The position numbers and the translations under genes are program-made. The notes below the pieces were generated by a model. It was not told where the DNA came from. It ran no database searches and saw only the letters and a list, made by a program, of their open reading frames with translations. Shown one piece after another: positions 29,414 through 38,384 of a stretch of 64,000 nucleotides of DNA (positions within the stretch are counted from its first letter, which is position 1; the number at the start of each line of letters is the position of its first letter). This DNA is from Sinomicrobium pectinilyticum (GTDB taxonomy: Bacteria; Bacteroidota; Bacteroidia; Flavobacteriales; Flavobacteriaceae): contig NZ_RJTM01000109.1 of NCBI RefSeq assembly GCF_003725735.1, positions 32,717 through 96,716 of the forward strand, in the 5' to 3' direction.

Positions 29414-29441
29414 CCCCTCTTCATCTGAAGAGGGGAGCCTT
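29414..29441 (+). terminator. Terminator after the unknown secreted protein gene
   Basis: 9-bp stem CCCCTCTTC / GAAGAGGGG with a 4-base loop, then six T residues. A second small palindrome (GTCCCGC / GCGGGAC, 29397-29412) directly precedes it. Confidence 0.8.
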
Positions 29442-29478
29442 TTTTCTTATCCATTATTCACGTTAATTACCTTCCGCC

Positions 29479-29859
29479 ATGACAAAAGAAACCTGGATTT
29501 ACATATGCGGTATCTATTCCTTCGGGTTTGCGGTCTTTCATGTATTCTTCTGGAAACTGTTCCGGTGGAAAGAGGATCTCCAAAAACTAAGTCGCCCGAA
29601 CCGAGGGATCATGCAAATACTGAACCTGCGCATTATCTACTATTTCGTTTTTGTGAGTGTAATATGCTTTGCATTTCCCCAAGAGCTCGGTGAAACCGGC
29701 CTGGGAAGATCTTTTCTGGCAGGCAATGCCCTTTTCTGGACCGGGAGAACAGTGGAGCAGTTTATTTTTCTGAGAATAAACCACCGCATGGTACATATCC
29801 TCACTTTATTGTTTATTTCGGGGATATTCCTGTTTGCCATACCTGCCTTCGGGGAATAA
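29479..29859 (+). CDS. Small polytopic membrane protein, function unknown
   Basis: 126 residues with four predicted membrane segments: TWIYICGIYSFGFAVFHVFFW, LRIIYYFVFVSVICFAF, SFLAGNALFWTGRTVEQFIF and MVHILTLLFISGIFLFAIPAF. The layout, with His in the first helix (FHVFFWKLF) and a basic cytoplasmic loop (KLSRPNRG), resembles conserved small inner-membrane proteins of Bacteroidota, but I cannot name the family. Convergent with the DUF2807 gene, nine bases apart. Confidence 0.7.
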   Translation: MTKETWIYICGIYSFGFAVFHVFFWKLFRWKEDLQKLSRPNRGIMQILNLRIIYYFVFVSVICFAFPQELGETGLGRSFLAGNALFWTGRTVEQFIFLRINHRMVHILTLLFISGIFLFAIPAFGE

Positions 29860-29867
29860 TCTCCCGG

Positions 29868-30620
29868 TCAGTCCTCTTCAAACCGTAATTTACCCCGGTA
29901 ATGCTCCGTTACTTCCACCCGAGGAGGACGGTTGACGGCTATAACATCGCCGGTACTGTATATATCGCCCTGAAGGCACTGTACGGGATGTACGGTAATA
30001 TCATTGGAACTGCGGTGATACAGGGTGACTTCACCGGCCACAAAGCCTGCTGCTTCTACCCGGGAATTTCCCGCTGCCAGAGTGATATTCATTTTCCCGG
30101 TACTCCCCTCCAGGTAACAATTGGACAGGTTATTGAACACCAGGCTGAAACTCTTGTTTTCCAGGTGCAGGTAAAAATTGCCGGTGTTCTGGTAATCACT
30201 CTGATAATCTTCGGAAACAATCCGAAGGTCCGGATAGGTGAGTACGCCATCCGAACGGATATCCCACTGGGTGGAACTCCTTATTTCGGTAATGTCCGGT
30301 GCTGTTACATACACAATGGTCTGATCGTAATCCCGGAAAAAATTACAGGTAGCACTGTTGGTAAGTACCAACTGCCCTTCTGTTACCCGGGCATGAACAT
30401 CGTTCACCAGGTTCTTTCCGGTTTCTATGGTCACCCTATACCCGGCAGATTCTTTAAGGACCATCTGCACGCCTTCTTTTACCAGTATCCTAGAAAAAGC
30501 AGGCACATCGATTTCCTTTCTTACCATGTCTCCTGCTGTTTTCAAACAGTCGCCGGCATTCTCACTGTCGCAAGAGGGCAGCAGAAAGAGAAAGGCTATG
30601 ATGTACACTATTTTTTTCAT
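29868..30620 (-). CDS. DUF2807 (head-GIN type) lipoprotein
   Basis: 250 residues with lipoprotein signal MKKIVYIIAFLFLLPSC; Cys17 is the lipidation site. The rest is a DUF2807-type right-handed beta-helix adhesin-like fold: FSRILVKEGVQMVLKESAGYRVTIETGKNLVNDVHARVTEGQLVL is the family start (polar residues near beta-strands), followed by rungs such as LENKSFSLVFNNLSNCYLEGSTGKMNITLAAGNSRVEA. DUF2807 proteins are widespread cell-envelope proteins of Bacteroidota with unknown ligand. Next gene on the strand is the PagL-like deacylase upstream, but a 125-base gap with a long AT-rich inverted repeat separates them. Confidence 0.82.
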   Translation of the reverse strand: MKKIVYIIAFLFLLPSCDSENAGDCLKTAGDMVRKEIDVPAFSRILVKEGVQMVLKESAGYRVTIETGKNLVNDVHARVTEGQLVLTNSATCNFFRDYDQTIVYVTAPDITEIRSSTQWDIRSDGVLTYPDLRIVSEDYQSDYQNTGNFYLHLENKSFSLVFNNLSNCYLEGSTGKMNITLAAGNSRVEAAGFVAGEVTLYHRSSNDITVHPVQCLQGDIYSTGDVIAVNRPPRVEVTEHYRGKLRFEED

Positions 30621-30666
30621 GTGCGTATTTTTGTTGTTTTTTAATGGTCACATGTAACCTTTGATT

Positions 30667-30709
30667 ACTAAAATAATCATTGCCTTATGTGTCTAAAGAT
30701 TATTTTAGT
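30667..30709. repeat. 12-bp inverted repeat, possible operator
   Basis: ACTAAAATAATC and its exact complement GATTATTTTAGT, separated by 19 bases, between the PagL-like gene and the DUF2807 gene. AT-only composition apart from two C/G pairs argues against a terminator; it lies 47-89 bases upstream of the DUF2807 start, where a regulator could bind. Confidence 0.6.
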
Positions 30710-30745
30710 CATGTCGGTTTCATTACATAAAAGTTAGAAATGGTA

Positions 30746-31849
30746 TCAAAGGCGTATACCTACTCCGAATTCGACAGCTTCCGCTTTTGCAGCATGTGTT
30801 TTAAGTGTTAGTGCCACAAAGAACTTGTCCCCGAAATAGCGCTTCAATCCTATCCTCTGGTAAAAACGCCCTTCGAAATCCACGGGGTAGTACACATAAT
30901 ACCCCAGTTGTGTTACCAGCGAAAACCGGTTTACAAACAGTTCGTGCCCTAGAAAAACACCTGCTCTTTTAAAATCCTCATTGCCGGATATATCATCTTC
31001 CGGGTATGCTACCCCCCTGTACCGGATATATTCTTTAAGAAAATTGGAATAGAAAATGTCCGTACCCAGTTGTAATGCACTTTTTCTGCCCAGTCTCTTA
31101 TCGGCATAAAAGGAAAAAACATAAAAGGCATACTGCCCGCTGTCCACTACATCACTTTCATTTATCCCGGTACGGAACACGGCATTGTACCGTACAGGCT
31201 CCGTAAACCTTCCGGAGCTAACCGTATGTATAAACCGAGGCTGTTCTTTCTCCAGTTGATAGTTTATGCCAACATTGAATGCTATACTGTTTATACTGGT
31301 GTTCGGCGCTTTTATATTGGCATTGGAATAATGAACAAGGGAAAAACCTGCCTGAATACCCAGCCTGTCCAGTAACCTTTCCTTTTTATAATTCAGCATC
31401 AGGTAGGTACTGCTCATGACCCCGGACCCGAAGGCTATATTCCGATAATTGCTTTTCTTATCGTACGGATCGGTGGTATAGGCAAGCCCCTGCCCTATAC
31501 GAAGCATGAGGTTTCTTTTTAAAAAATAGAAATTATAATGTGCGTACAGCGCATAGTTTTCCCCCAGGTATTCGTTTTTCAGGTTCTGATAACCGAATGA
31601 AACGCCGTAATCGGGATAGTTAAAGCGCTGCTCCCAGGCCTCCTGTCCGTAGGTCTTCCTGTTCCAGCTCAGGATAAGGCCTTCCGGATGCCCCGTGATA
31701 AGGTGTTGGATATCTGTATTATGGAGTGCTATATTGCCGTAGAAATAACTGACATCCATGTAGGAAAAGTGCTTGTTTCCGTCCTTCTTCTCCTGGCCGG
31801 AAACAAACACCTGAAATAATACTGTAAAAGCAAAAAGGACTTTCTTCAT
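30746..31849 (-). CDS. PagL-like lipid A 3-O-deacylase / acyloxyacyl hydrolase family
   Basis: 367 residues, signal peptide MKKVLFAFTVLFQVFVSGQ, then an outer-membrane barrel ending in VEFGVGIRL. The catalytic segment FSLVHYSNANIKAPNTSINS (His173, Ser175) matches the PagL His-Ser motif (HxSNxxxxxPN), suggesting removal of the 3-O acyl chain from lipid A. It is about twice as long as classical PagL (near 150-190 residues), having an N-terminal extension of roughly 100 residues before the core; this longer form is seen in Bacteroidota. Substrate not proven. Confidence 0.8.
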   Translation of the reverse strand: MKKVLFAFTVLFQVFVSGQEKKDGNKHFSYMDVSYFYGNIALHNTDIQHLITGHPEGLILSWNRKTYGQEAWEQRFNYPDYGVSFGYQNLKNEYLGENYALYAHYNFYFLKRNLMLRIGQGLAYTTDPYDKKSNYRNIAFGSGVMSSTYLMLNYKKERLLDRLGIQAGFSLVHYSNANIKAPNTSINSIAFNVGINYQLEKEQPRFIHTVSSGRFTEPVRYNAVFRTGINESDVVDSGQYAFYVFSFYADKRLGRKSALQLGTDIFYSNFLKEYIRYRGVAYPEDDISGNEDFKRAGVFLGHELFVNRFSLVTQLGYYVYYPVDFEGRFYQRIGLKRYFGDKFFVALTLKTHAAKAEAVEFGVGIRL

Positions 31850-31883
31850 GCTGCCGGATTCGGCACAAAAGTATGTTTTATTT

Positions 31884-32837
31884 TTAAAATACCGACGAAG
31901 CTACTGCCTTGATATTGTCAGATTTTCCCATAGAATAATAATGTAAAACCGGAACACCGGCATCTTTCAGTTCTCTGGACTGCTGTATACACCATTCTAT
32001 GCCTACCTGCCTCACTTCCTTGTTATCCTTACAGCTTTCAACGGCGTGAATGAGTTCTTCCGGCAGGTCTATCTTAAATACCTGCGGGAGTAACTGCAGG
32101 TGTCTTTTTACGGCAATAGGTTTTATACCCGGTATAATGGGTACGTTAATCCCCATTTCCCTCGCTTTTTCAACAAATTCAAAATACTTGCTGTTATCAA
32201 AAAACATCTGGGTAACGATATAATCGGCACCGGCATCTATTTTATCCTGCAATTTTTTCAGATCGTAATCCAATGAAGGGGCTTCCAGATGTTTTTCGGG
32301 ATATCCCGCAACCCCGATACAAAAATCCGGTCTGTTGCTGGCTTCTACCACATCGTGCAGGTACTTCCCCCTGGTAATGTCCTTGATCTGCCTGACCAGC
32401 TCATTGGCATAGGTATGCCCGCCTTTTGTAGGCTCGAAATAACGCTGGTGCTTCATGGCATCTCCACGGAGCGCCATAATATTCTCAATACCGAGGTAAT
32501 GGCAATCCACCAGCATGTACTCGGTCTCTTCACGGGTAAATCCGCCACAAAGTACGTGAGGAACGGTATCCACCTGATATTTATGCTTTATGGAAGCACA
32601 TATACCCACGGTCCCCGGGCGCATTCTTACGATCTTCCTGTCCAGCAGACCATCCCGCTCTATATAAATATATTCTTCCCTGGAGGTGGTCACGTCGATA
32701 AAAGGCGGATTGAACTCCATAAGGGGGTCTATGTTATTGTATAATTCCTGTATGTTCCCGCCTTTCGGGGGAGGGACGACTTCAAATGAAAACAGGGTCT
32801 TTCCCCTGGCCTGTTCTATATGCTCTGTTACTTTCAT
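31884..32837 (-). CDS. metF: 5,10-Methylenetetrahydrofolate reductase
   Basis: A 317-residue TIM-barrel flavoprotein that makes 5-methyl-THF, the methyl donor of MetH. N-terminal FSFEVVPPPKGGNIQELYNNI carries the catalytic Glu; VTTSREEYIYI, MALRGDAMKHQRYF (FAD/folate segment LRGD) and IVTQMFFDNSKYFEFVEKAREMGINVPIIPGIKPI are family blocks. It lies 97 bases behind the metH C-terminal gene on the same strand, so it shares the SAM-controlled transcript. Confidence 0.95.
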   Translation of the reverse strand: MKVTEHIEQARGKTLFSFEVVPPPKGGNIQELYNNIDPLMEFNPPFIDVTTSREEYIYIERDGLLDRKIVRMRPGTVGICASIKHKYQVDTVPHVLCGGFTREETEYMLVDCHYLGIENIMALRGDAMKHQRYFEPTKGGHTYANELVRQIKDITRGKYLHDVVEASNRPDFCIGVAGYPEKHLEAPSLDYDLKKLQDKIDAGADYIVTQMFFDNSKYFEFVEKAREMGINVPIIPGIKPIAVKRHLQLLPQVFKIDLPEELIHAVESCKDNKEVRQVGIEWCIQQSRELKDAGVPVLHYYSMGKSDNIKAVASSVF

Positions 32838-32934
32838 GTTGTATTTCCCGGTTATGCCCAGGATTTGGGTTAATTTTTTTTATTCCGGTTGCGGGTTATT
32901 TTCTATACGGACCCTTTTCCCGTACCTGTGTTTG

Positions 32935-35685
32935 TTAATCTGCCATATTCGGACTCAACCATTTCCGGGCCTCTTCCGCCGGTATACCCCGCCGTACGGC
33001 ATAGTCTTCTACCTGGTCTTCCTTTATTTTCCCGAGTCCGAAATACTTGCTCTCCGGATGCCCGAAATAATACCCGGACACGGAAGATGCCGGCCACATG
33101 GCCAGGCTTTCGGTTAGCCTTACCCCTGTATTTTCCTCTGCTTTCAGCAACCGCCACAATGTTCTCTTTTCCAGGTGGTCCGGACAGGCCGGATAACCGG
33201 GAGCCGGACGGATACCTTTATAAGATTCTTTTATGAGTTCTTCATTTGTCAGGGTTTCATCTGCGGCATATCCCCAGAATTCCTTTCGCACTTTTTCGTG
33301 CAGGTACTCGGCAAAGGCCTCGGCAAACCTGTCAGCCAGGGCTTTTACCATTATGGAGTTATAATCGTCGTGTTCTTTTTCAAACTCCGCTGCCTTCTCA
33401 TCCACACCAAAGCCTGCGGACACGCAAAAAGCACCTACATAATCGCGAATACCTGAAGTTTCCGGGGCTACGAAATCGGCCAGGGCTATATTGGCGGCCC
33501 TCTTGTTCTTTTTGGACTGCTGGCGAAGGGTAAGCAGGGTCTCTATCCTGTTACCGTCCGCGTCGTAAACGGCAATATCATCGTCATTAACCTGGTTGGC
33601 CGGGAACAGTCCGTAAACCCCTTTGGCCTGTAACCATTTTTCACGCATCATGACGGTGAGCATTTTCCGGGCATCCTCAAAAAGTAGGGTTGCCTGTTCC
33701 CCCACTACCGGATCGGTCAATATCTCCGGGTATTTGCCATGCAGCTCCCAGGTACGGAAAAACGGGGTCCAGTCTATATACTCCAGTAATTCTTCCAGGG
33801 CCACTTCTACATTGTTTATACCTGTTTTTTTCGGCTTTACCGGTTGATAATCTGCCCAGTTGAGCTGCAATTTGTTTTTTCTCGCATCTGCTATAGACAG
33901 GTATTCTTTTACCTTGGAACGATTGAGAAAACCTTCCCTGAGTTTATCGTATTCTTCTCTTATGGACCTGCAATATTCGCCTTTTGTCTTTTCGTTGAGC
34001 AGGTTACTGGCCACGGTCACCGCCCGTGAGGCATCGTTTACATGGACTACGGTTTCACGGTAAGCCGGGGCTATCTTCACTGCCGTATGTGCTCTCGAAG
34101 TGGTAGCCCCGCCGATGAGGACAGGGATATTGATATCCAGTTTATCGAGTTCCTGGGCAAGATAGACCATTTCATCCAATGACGGCGTAATAAGGCCGCT
34201 AAGCCCTATGATATCCACATTTTCATCTATAGCGGTCTGGATTATTTTTTCCGGAGGGACCATAACGCCCAGGTCCACTACTTCGTAATTGTTACATCCG
34301 AGGACCACGCTCACTATATTCTTTCCTATATCATGGACATCTCCTTTAACGGTGGCCATGAGAATCTTACCTACGGCCCGTGCACCTCCTTCTCCTTCGG
34401 GAAGGTTTTTCTTTTCTTCTTCTATAAAGGGCAGCAGGTACGCTACGGCCTTTTTCATTACCCGGGCAGATTTCACCACCTGCGGCAGGAACATTTTTCC
34501 GCTTCCGAAGAGGTCCCCCACAACATTCATCCCGTTCATCAGGTAAATCTCTATGACCTCAATGGGGCGGTCTACCTGTAAGCGGGCTTCTTCCACATCT
34601 GTTTCAATAAACTCATCTATACCTTTTACCAAGGCATGGGTTATCCGTTCCTGCAAACCTTCGGAACGCCATTCCTGTTGTTTTTTCTCCGAAATTTTTC
34701 CACTGTCCTTTACCTGTTCCGCATAATCGAGCAGGCGTTCGGTAGCGTCATCTCTCCGGTCGAGCAGTACATCTTCTATGTGAATGAGCAATTCTTCCGG
34801 TATTTCGTCGTAGACCTCGAGCATTTCAGGGTTTACGATCCCCATATTCATGCCGTGTTGTACCGCGTGGTAAAGGAATGCGGCATTCATCGCTTCCCGT
34901 ACAACATTGTTCCCCCGGAATGAAAAGGATACATTACTCACCCCTCCGCTGACATTGGCATAAGGAAGGTTCTCCCGTATCCATTTGGTCGCCCTGAAAA
35001 AATCCACCGCATTTTTACGGTGTTCTTCCATCCCTGTGCCTACCGGGAAAATATTGGGATCGAAAATGATGTCTTCCGGTGCAAATTTCACTTCATTCAC
35101 CAGGATGTCATAGGAGCGTTTGCAGATCTCTATCCTTCTTTCGTAGGTATCTGCCTGTCCTGCTTCGTCAAAAGCCATGACAATAACCGCCGCACCATAT
35201 CTTCTTATGGTCCTGGCGTGCTTTACAAAGGTTTCTTCGCCTTCTTTTAAGCTGATGGAATTTACAATACTCTTTCCCTGTACGACTTTAAGTCCGGCTT
35301 CTATGATCTCCCATTTGGAGCTGTCGATTACAATGGGGACACGGGCTATATCGGGTTCGGATGCGATCAGGTTAAGGAAGGTGGTCATTGCCTGCACACC
35401 ATCTATCATCCCTTCATCCATGTTCACGTCGATGATCTGCGCGCCTCCTTCTACCTGTGCCCTGGCCACATCCAGTGCTTCCTGATATTTTTCTTCCTTT
35501 ATCAGGCGCAGGAATCTCCGGGAACCGGTTACATTGGTACGTTCCCCGATATTGATAAAGTTGCTCTCCGGAGTCACGATCAAAGGTTCGAGCCCTGACA
35601 GTTTTAACGGCCGGATTTCCCGTTTTTTCCCTCCTTCCGATGACCGGTCGTCATATTGCTTCTCGTCTGTATTTCCTTTTGCCAC
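32935..35685 (-). CDS. metH: Cobalamin-dependent methionine synthase, folate/B12/activation part
   Basis: A 916-residue protein that corresponds to E. coli MetH from the pterin-binding domain onward. Order: pterin domain (about 35-320, [17 protein letters not shown]), cobalamin cap and Rossmann domain (about 340-590) with GDVHDIGKN (His451 is the Co ligand) and [12 protein letters not shown], then the SAM activation domain (about 600-910) ending in the family block [22 protein letters not shown]. The homocysteine-binding module is in a separate gene just upstream (114 bases), so the enzyme works as two subunits or interacting proteins. The frame is intact with a good start (MAKGNTDEK). Third product of the SAM-I-controlled operon is MetF. 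Confidence 0.94.
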   Translation of the reverse strand: MAKGNTDEKQYDDRSSEGGKKREIRPLKLSGLEPLIVTPESNFINIGERTNVTGSRRFLRLIKEEKYQEALDVARAQVEGGAQIIDVNMDEGMIDGVQAMTTFLNLIASEPDIARVPIVIDSSKWEIIEAGLKVVQGKSIVNSISLKEGEETFVKHARTIRRYGAAVIVMAFDEAGQADTYERRIEICKRSYDILVNEVKFAPEDIIFDPNIFPVGTGMEEHRKNAVDFFRATKWIRENLPYANVSGGVSNVSFSFRGNNVVREAMNAAFLYHAVQHGMNMGIVNPEMLEVYDEIPEELLIHIEDVLLDRRDDATERLLDYAEQVKDSGKISEKKQQEWRSEGLQERITHALVKGIDEFIETDVEEARLQVDRPIEVIEIYLMNGMNVVGDLFGSGKMFLPQVVKSARVMKKAVAYLLPFIEEEKKNLPEGEGGARAVGKILMATVKGDVHDIGKNIVSVVLGCNNYEVVDLGVMVPPEKIIQTAIDENVDIIGLSGLITPSLDEMVYLAQELDKLDINIPVLIGGATTSRAHTAVKIAPAYRETVVHVNDASRAVTVASNLLNEKTKGEYCRSIREEYDKLREGFLNRSKVKEYLSIADARKNKLQLNWADYQPVKPKKTGINNVEVALEELLEYIDWTPFFRTWELHGKYPEILTDPVVGEQATLLFEDARKMLTVMMREKWLQAKGVYGLFPANQVNDDDIAVYDADGNRIETLLTLRQQSKKNKRAANIALADFVAPETSGIRDYVGAFCVSAGFGVDEKAAEFEKEHDDYNSIMVKALADRFAEAFAEYLHEKVRKEFWGYAADETLTNEELIKESYKGIRPAPGYPACPDHLEKRTLWRLLKAEENTGVRLTESLAMWPASSVSGYYFGHPESKYFGLGKIKEDQVEDYAVRRGIPAEEARKWLSPNMAD

Positions 35686-35799
35686 GAATTCTCTGGTGTT
35701 TTAATCGTCGTAAGACATTATTTGGTCAGGCTGCCCGTTGTTCGGTTTTCCTTCCGGACTATGGGCAGTCACGGTTATTATTGTTTTTACTTTTTTGTT

Positions 35800-36804
35800 C
35801 TATTGTGCCAGGACTCCCAGTTTTCTGGGTTTATAGCCGGCTGCAACCTCTGCTATAAGCTTTATATGGTCCGGCGTAGTCCCACAGCACCCTCCGACAA
35901 TATTTACGAGGTTATCCTCCAGGTATTCCCTGATCAGCTCCTGCATTTCTTCCGGTGTCTGGTCGTATTCCCCGAAAGCATTGGGCAGGCCTGCATTGGG
36001 GTGGGCAGAAATATTGAGATCGGTATGCTGCCCGAGCCGTTTCAGGTAAGGTTTGAGCTGATCGGCCCCGAGGGCACAATTAAATCCTACGCTTAAAAGC
36101 GGGATATGTGATATGGATATCAGGAAAGCCTCTACCGTCTGGCCGGACAATGTCCTCCCGGAAGCATCGGTTATCGTTCCGCTGACCATTACGGGAATAT
36201 CCAGTCCCCGTTCTTCCTTCATCTCTTCAATAGCAAACAATGCTGCCTTGGCATTTAGGGTGTCAAAGATGGTTTCCACCAGCAGTATATCCACTCCTCC
36301 GTCCACCAGCGCTTCGACCTGCTGTTTGTATGCTGTCCGAAGTTCGTCAAACGTTATAGCCCTGTACCCGGGGTCATTAACATCGGGCGACATGCTTGCC
36401 GTTCTGTTCGTTGGCCCTATGGCGCCGGCCACAAACCGGGGTTTTTCCGGGTTTCGAGCCGTGAATTCGTCTGCTGTTTCCCTGGCTATCCTGGCTGATT
36501 CATAGTTCAGTTCGTAAACCAGATTTTCCATGTGATAATCTGCCATGGCAATGGTAGTACCCGAAAAGGTATTAGTCTCCACGATATCCGCCCCCGCTTC
36601 AAAATACCTGGCATGTATCTCTGCAATGGCCTTGGGCTGGGTAAGGGAAAGCAGGTCGTTATTACCTTTCAACGGATGGGCATAATCTTTAAAACGCTCC
36701 CCGCGGAAATCCTCCTCCGTAAAATGGTATCTCTGGAGCATGGTGCCCATTGCACCGTCCAGTACCAGTATTCTTTTCTGAAGTTCTGCCTTTATAGCAC
36801 TCAT
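35800..36804 (-). CDS. Homocysteine S-methyltransferase module of split methionine synthase
   Basis: A 334-residue betaine-homocysteine-methyltransferase-fold protein, equal to the N-terminal module of E. coli MetH. Zinc ligands are Cys243 (GFNCALGAD) and Cys306-Cys307 (GGCCGTTPDHI); LVLDGAMGTMLQRY opens the barrel. It is the first structural gene after the SAM-I riboswitch. Split MetH (module 1 separate) is usual in Flavobacteriia, so I regard it as a natural subunit rather than a broken gene. The activity needs the B12 module encoded by the next gene. Confidence 0.93.
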   Translation of the reverse strand: MSAIKAELQKRILVLDGAMGTMLQRYHFTEEDFRGERFKDYAHPLKGNNDLLSLTQPKAIAEIHARYFEAGADIVETNTFSGTTIAMADYHMENLVYELNYESARIARETADEFTARNPEKPRFVAGAIGPTNRTASMSPDVNDPGYRAITFDELRTAYKQQVEALVDGGVDILLVETIFDTLNAKAALFAIEEMKEERGLDIPVMVSGTITDASGRTLSGQTVEAFLISISHIPLLSVGFNCALGADQLKPYLKRLGQHTDLNISAHPNAGLPNAFGEYDQTPEEMQELIREYLEDNLVNIVGGCCGTTPDHIKLIAEVAAGYKPRKLGVLAQ

Positions 36805-36927
36805 AAGATCTATCGTTTTGCATTATGTGCCGGACAACAGAATATCTAATGCCTATCCGGGATAAAAACCGTTGATTGTTTTGTAAAATGTTATCAGAAA
36901 ACAGGGAGAAATACGGGAAGTATTTGC

Positions 36928-37038
36928 GTCATCTGTCCCCATGTCGCCACAGGGGTAGAATTTAGCACCTTCTCCGGTTCAGGCACGGAGGGTTGCTAAG
37001 GCTTCACCGGGTCTATTCCCTCTGCCTTTCTTGATAAC
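36928..37038 (-). promoter_or_regulatory. SAM-I (S-box) riboswitch
   Basis: Minus strand, upstream of metH. The conserved core is seen in order: AAGAAAGGCAGAGGGAA, GACCCGGTGAAGCCT, AGCAACC, a P3 stem CTCCG / CGGAG, AAGGTGCTAAATTC, and P4 CCCC / GGGG. P1 is formed by GTTATC (37033-37038) and GATGAC (36928-36933) with one G-U pair. This architecture binds SAM and turns off sulfur/methionine genes when SAM is plentiful. The region 36890-36896 (TGATAAC in RNA) is a perfect complement of the P1 5' strand GTTATCA and could be an alternative pairing. Confidence 0.93.
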
Positions 37039-37060
37039 TTCAATAAATTCAGAATGCAAA

Positions 37061-37068
37061 GAAATGTA
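37061..37068 (-). promoter_or_regulatory. Putative -7 box ahead of the SAM-I riboswitch
   Basis: Minus-strand TACATTTC matches TAnnTTTG in seven of eight positions and would start transcription about 15 bases before riboswitch P1. Confidence 0.45.
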
Positions 37069-37113
37069 ATACCTTTTTCTTTTGCAAGCGAATTGTTGTT
37101 TTTTATTGGCACA

Positions 37114-37241
37114 ACAGCCCTGTGGAAAATTGACCTGCAGGGCTGTTATACCAATCATTTTAGGATTGTTGGGAGGCCCACAGCCGTGGGCCTCTGCAAT
37201 TGCAATTGACAACCAGGATGAAGACATACGGTCGTATGTCT
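37114..37241. repeat. Cluster of three palindromes between ferredoxin reductase and metH operon
   Basis: Hairpins: ACAGCCCTG / CAGGGCTGT (37114-37146); GAGGCCCAC / GTGGGCCTC with loop AGCC (37173-37194); AGACATAC / GTATGTCT with loop GGTC (37222-37241). The last two are each followed by CTCTGCRATTG, so they are direct copies of one unit whose stem sequences differ but remain paired. They occupy the 3' side of the reductase gene. Confidence 0.82.
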
Positions 37242-37259
37242 CTGCGATTGTCAAATTTA

Positions 37260-38318
37260 TTATACCTCGATGGCCTTGATGACTTCTTTTTTGGCTTCTT
37301 TCTTGGTACCGTCAAAACCTTGTATTCCGCCTACGGTGGTATATTTCATTACGTAACGTTTATCGGGGAATATCCTTTGATAGGCACTCTGGCACATGAT
37401 GGCAGCTTCGTGAAAACCGGAAAGGATGAGCTTTAATTTTCCTTTATAGGTATTTACATCTCCAATAGCGTAAATACCTGGAATATTGGTGGAATAGTCA
37501 TAGGAATTGTCCACCTTTATGGCATTCTTCTCTATCTCCAGTCCCCAGTCGGCTATAGGCCCCAGTTTGGGTGACAATCCGAAAAGAGGAATAAAATAAT
37601 CCGTCTCACGGATAAATTCTCCTTCATCCGCGTGATTGATAACTACGGAATTCAGGTGACCTTCTCCGAGCAACCCTACCACTTCGGCACGGGTTACGAG
37701 ATTGATTTTTCCCAGTTTTGCCAGTTCTCCTACTTTTTCTACGGAATCAAGGGCGCCGCGGAATTCGTTCCTTCGGTGCACCAGGGTCACTTCCGAGGCC
37801 ACATCGGCCAGGAATATGGACCAGTCGAGAGCAGAGTCTCCCCCCCCTGCGATCACCACTTTTTTGTCCCGGTATACTTCCGGGTCTTTTATCATATAGG
37901 CAACGCCGTTGTCTTCATAGTCCGCAATATTATCGATCAGCGGTTTTTTGGGCTCGAAAGATCCCAAACCTCCTGCTATGGCGATAACCGGGGCATGGTG
38001 TTGCGTACCTTTATTGGTAGTTACGATAAAACTTCCGTCTTCCAGTTTCTCTATGGTTTCCGCTCTTTCTCCCAGTGTAAACCCGGGACTGAAAGGCTTT
38101 ATCTGCTCCATGAGATTGTCTACCAGGTCACCCGCTTTTATTTCGGGAAAACCGGGAATATCATATATGGGTTTCTTAGGGTATAATTCGGAACATTGTC
38201 CTCCCGGCTGTGGCAAAGCATCTATCAAATGCGTTTTTAACTTTAACAACCCGGCTTCAAAGACCGTAAACAGACCGGTAGGTCCGGCACCGATTATTAA
38301 AATATCCGTCTTAATCAT
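37260..38318 (-). CDS. Thioredoxin-reductase-like ferredoxin--NADP(+) reductase
   Basis: A 352-residue flavoprotein with FAD motif GAGPTG (10-15), NADPH motif VIAGGGDSALDW and the second FAD block GIYAIGDVNTY. It has no CxxC redox pair, which separates it from thioredoxin reductases and fits the YumC/TrxR-like FNR group. It ends in a lineage-typical VMKYTTVGGIQGFDG. Its place last in the minus-strand group sulfite reductase-cobA-precorrin-2 dehydrogenase suggests it recycles the ferredoxin that feeds sulfite reductase. Confidence 0.87.
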   Translation of the reverse strand: MIKTDILIIGAGPTGLFTVFEAGLLKLKTHLIDALPQPGGQCSELYPKKPIYDIPGFPEIKAGDLVDNLMEQIKPFSPGFTLGERAETIEKLEDGSFIVTTNKGTQHHAPVIAIAGGLGSFEPKKPLIDNIADYEDNGVAYMIKDPEVYRDKKVVIAGGGDSALDWSIFLADVASEVTLVHRRNEFRGALDSVEKVGELAKLGKINLVTRAEVVGLLGEGHLNSVVINHADEGEFIRETDYFIPLFGLSPKLGPIADWGLEIEKNAIKVDNSYDYSTNIPGIYAIGDVNTYKGKLKLILSGFHEAAIMCQSAYQRIFPDKRYVMKYTTVGGIQGFDGTKKEAKKEVIKAIEV

Positions 38319-38384
38319 CTTCTTCTGTTTCTGTTATTTATATATACGTAGTGTTAATTTTTTCTTTTTCGGTTCACCTGTTCA

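Noticed and set aside
35686..35799. Split metH as a broken pseudogene
   Set aside because: Both parts have complete domains, proper starts and stops and a 114-base spacer; a split is normal in related flavobacteria.
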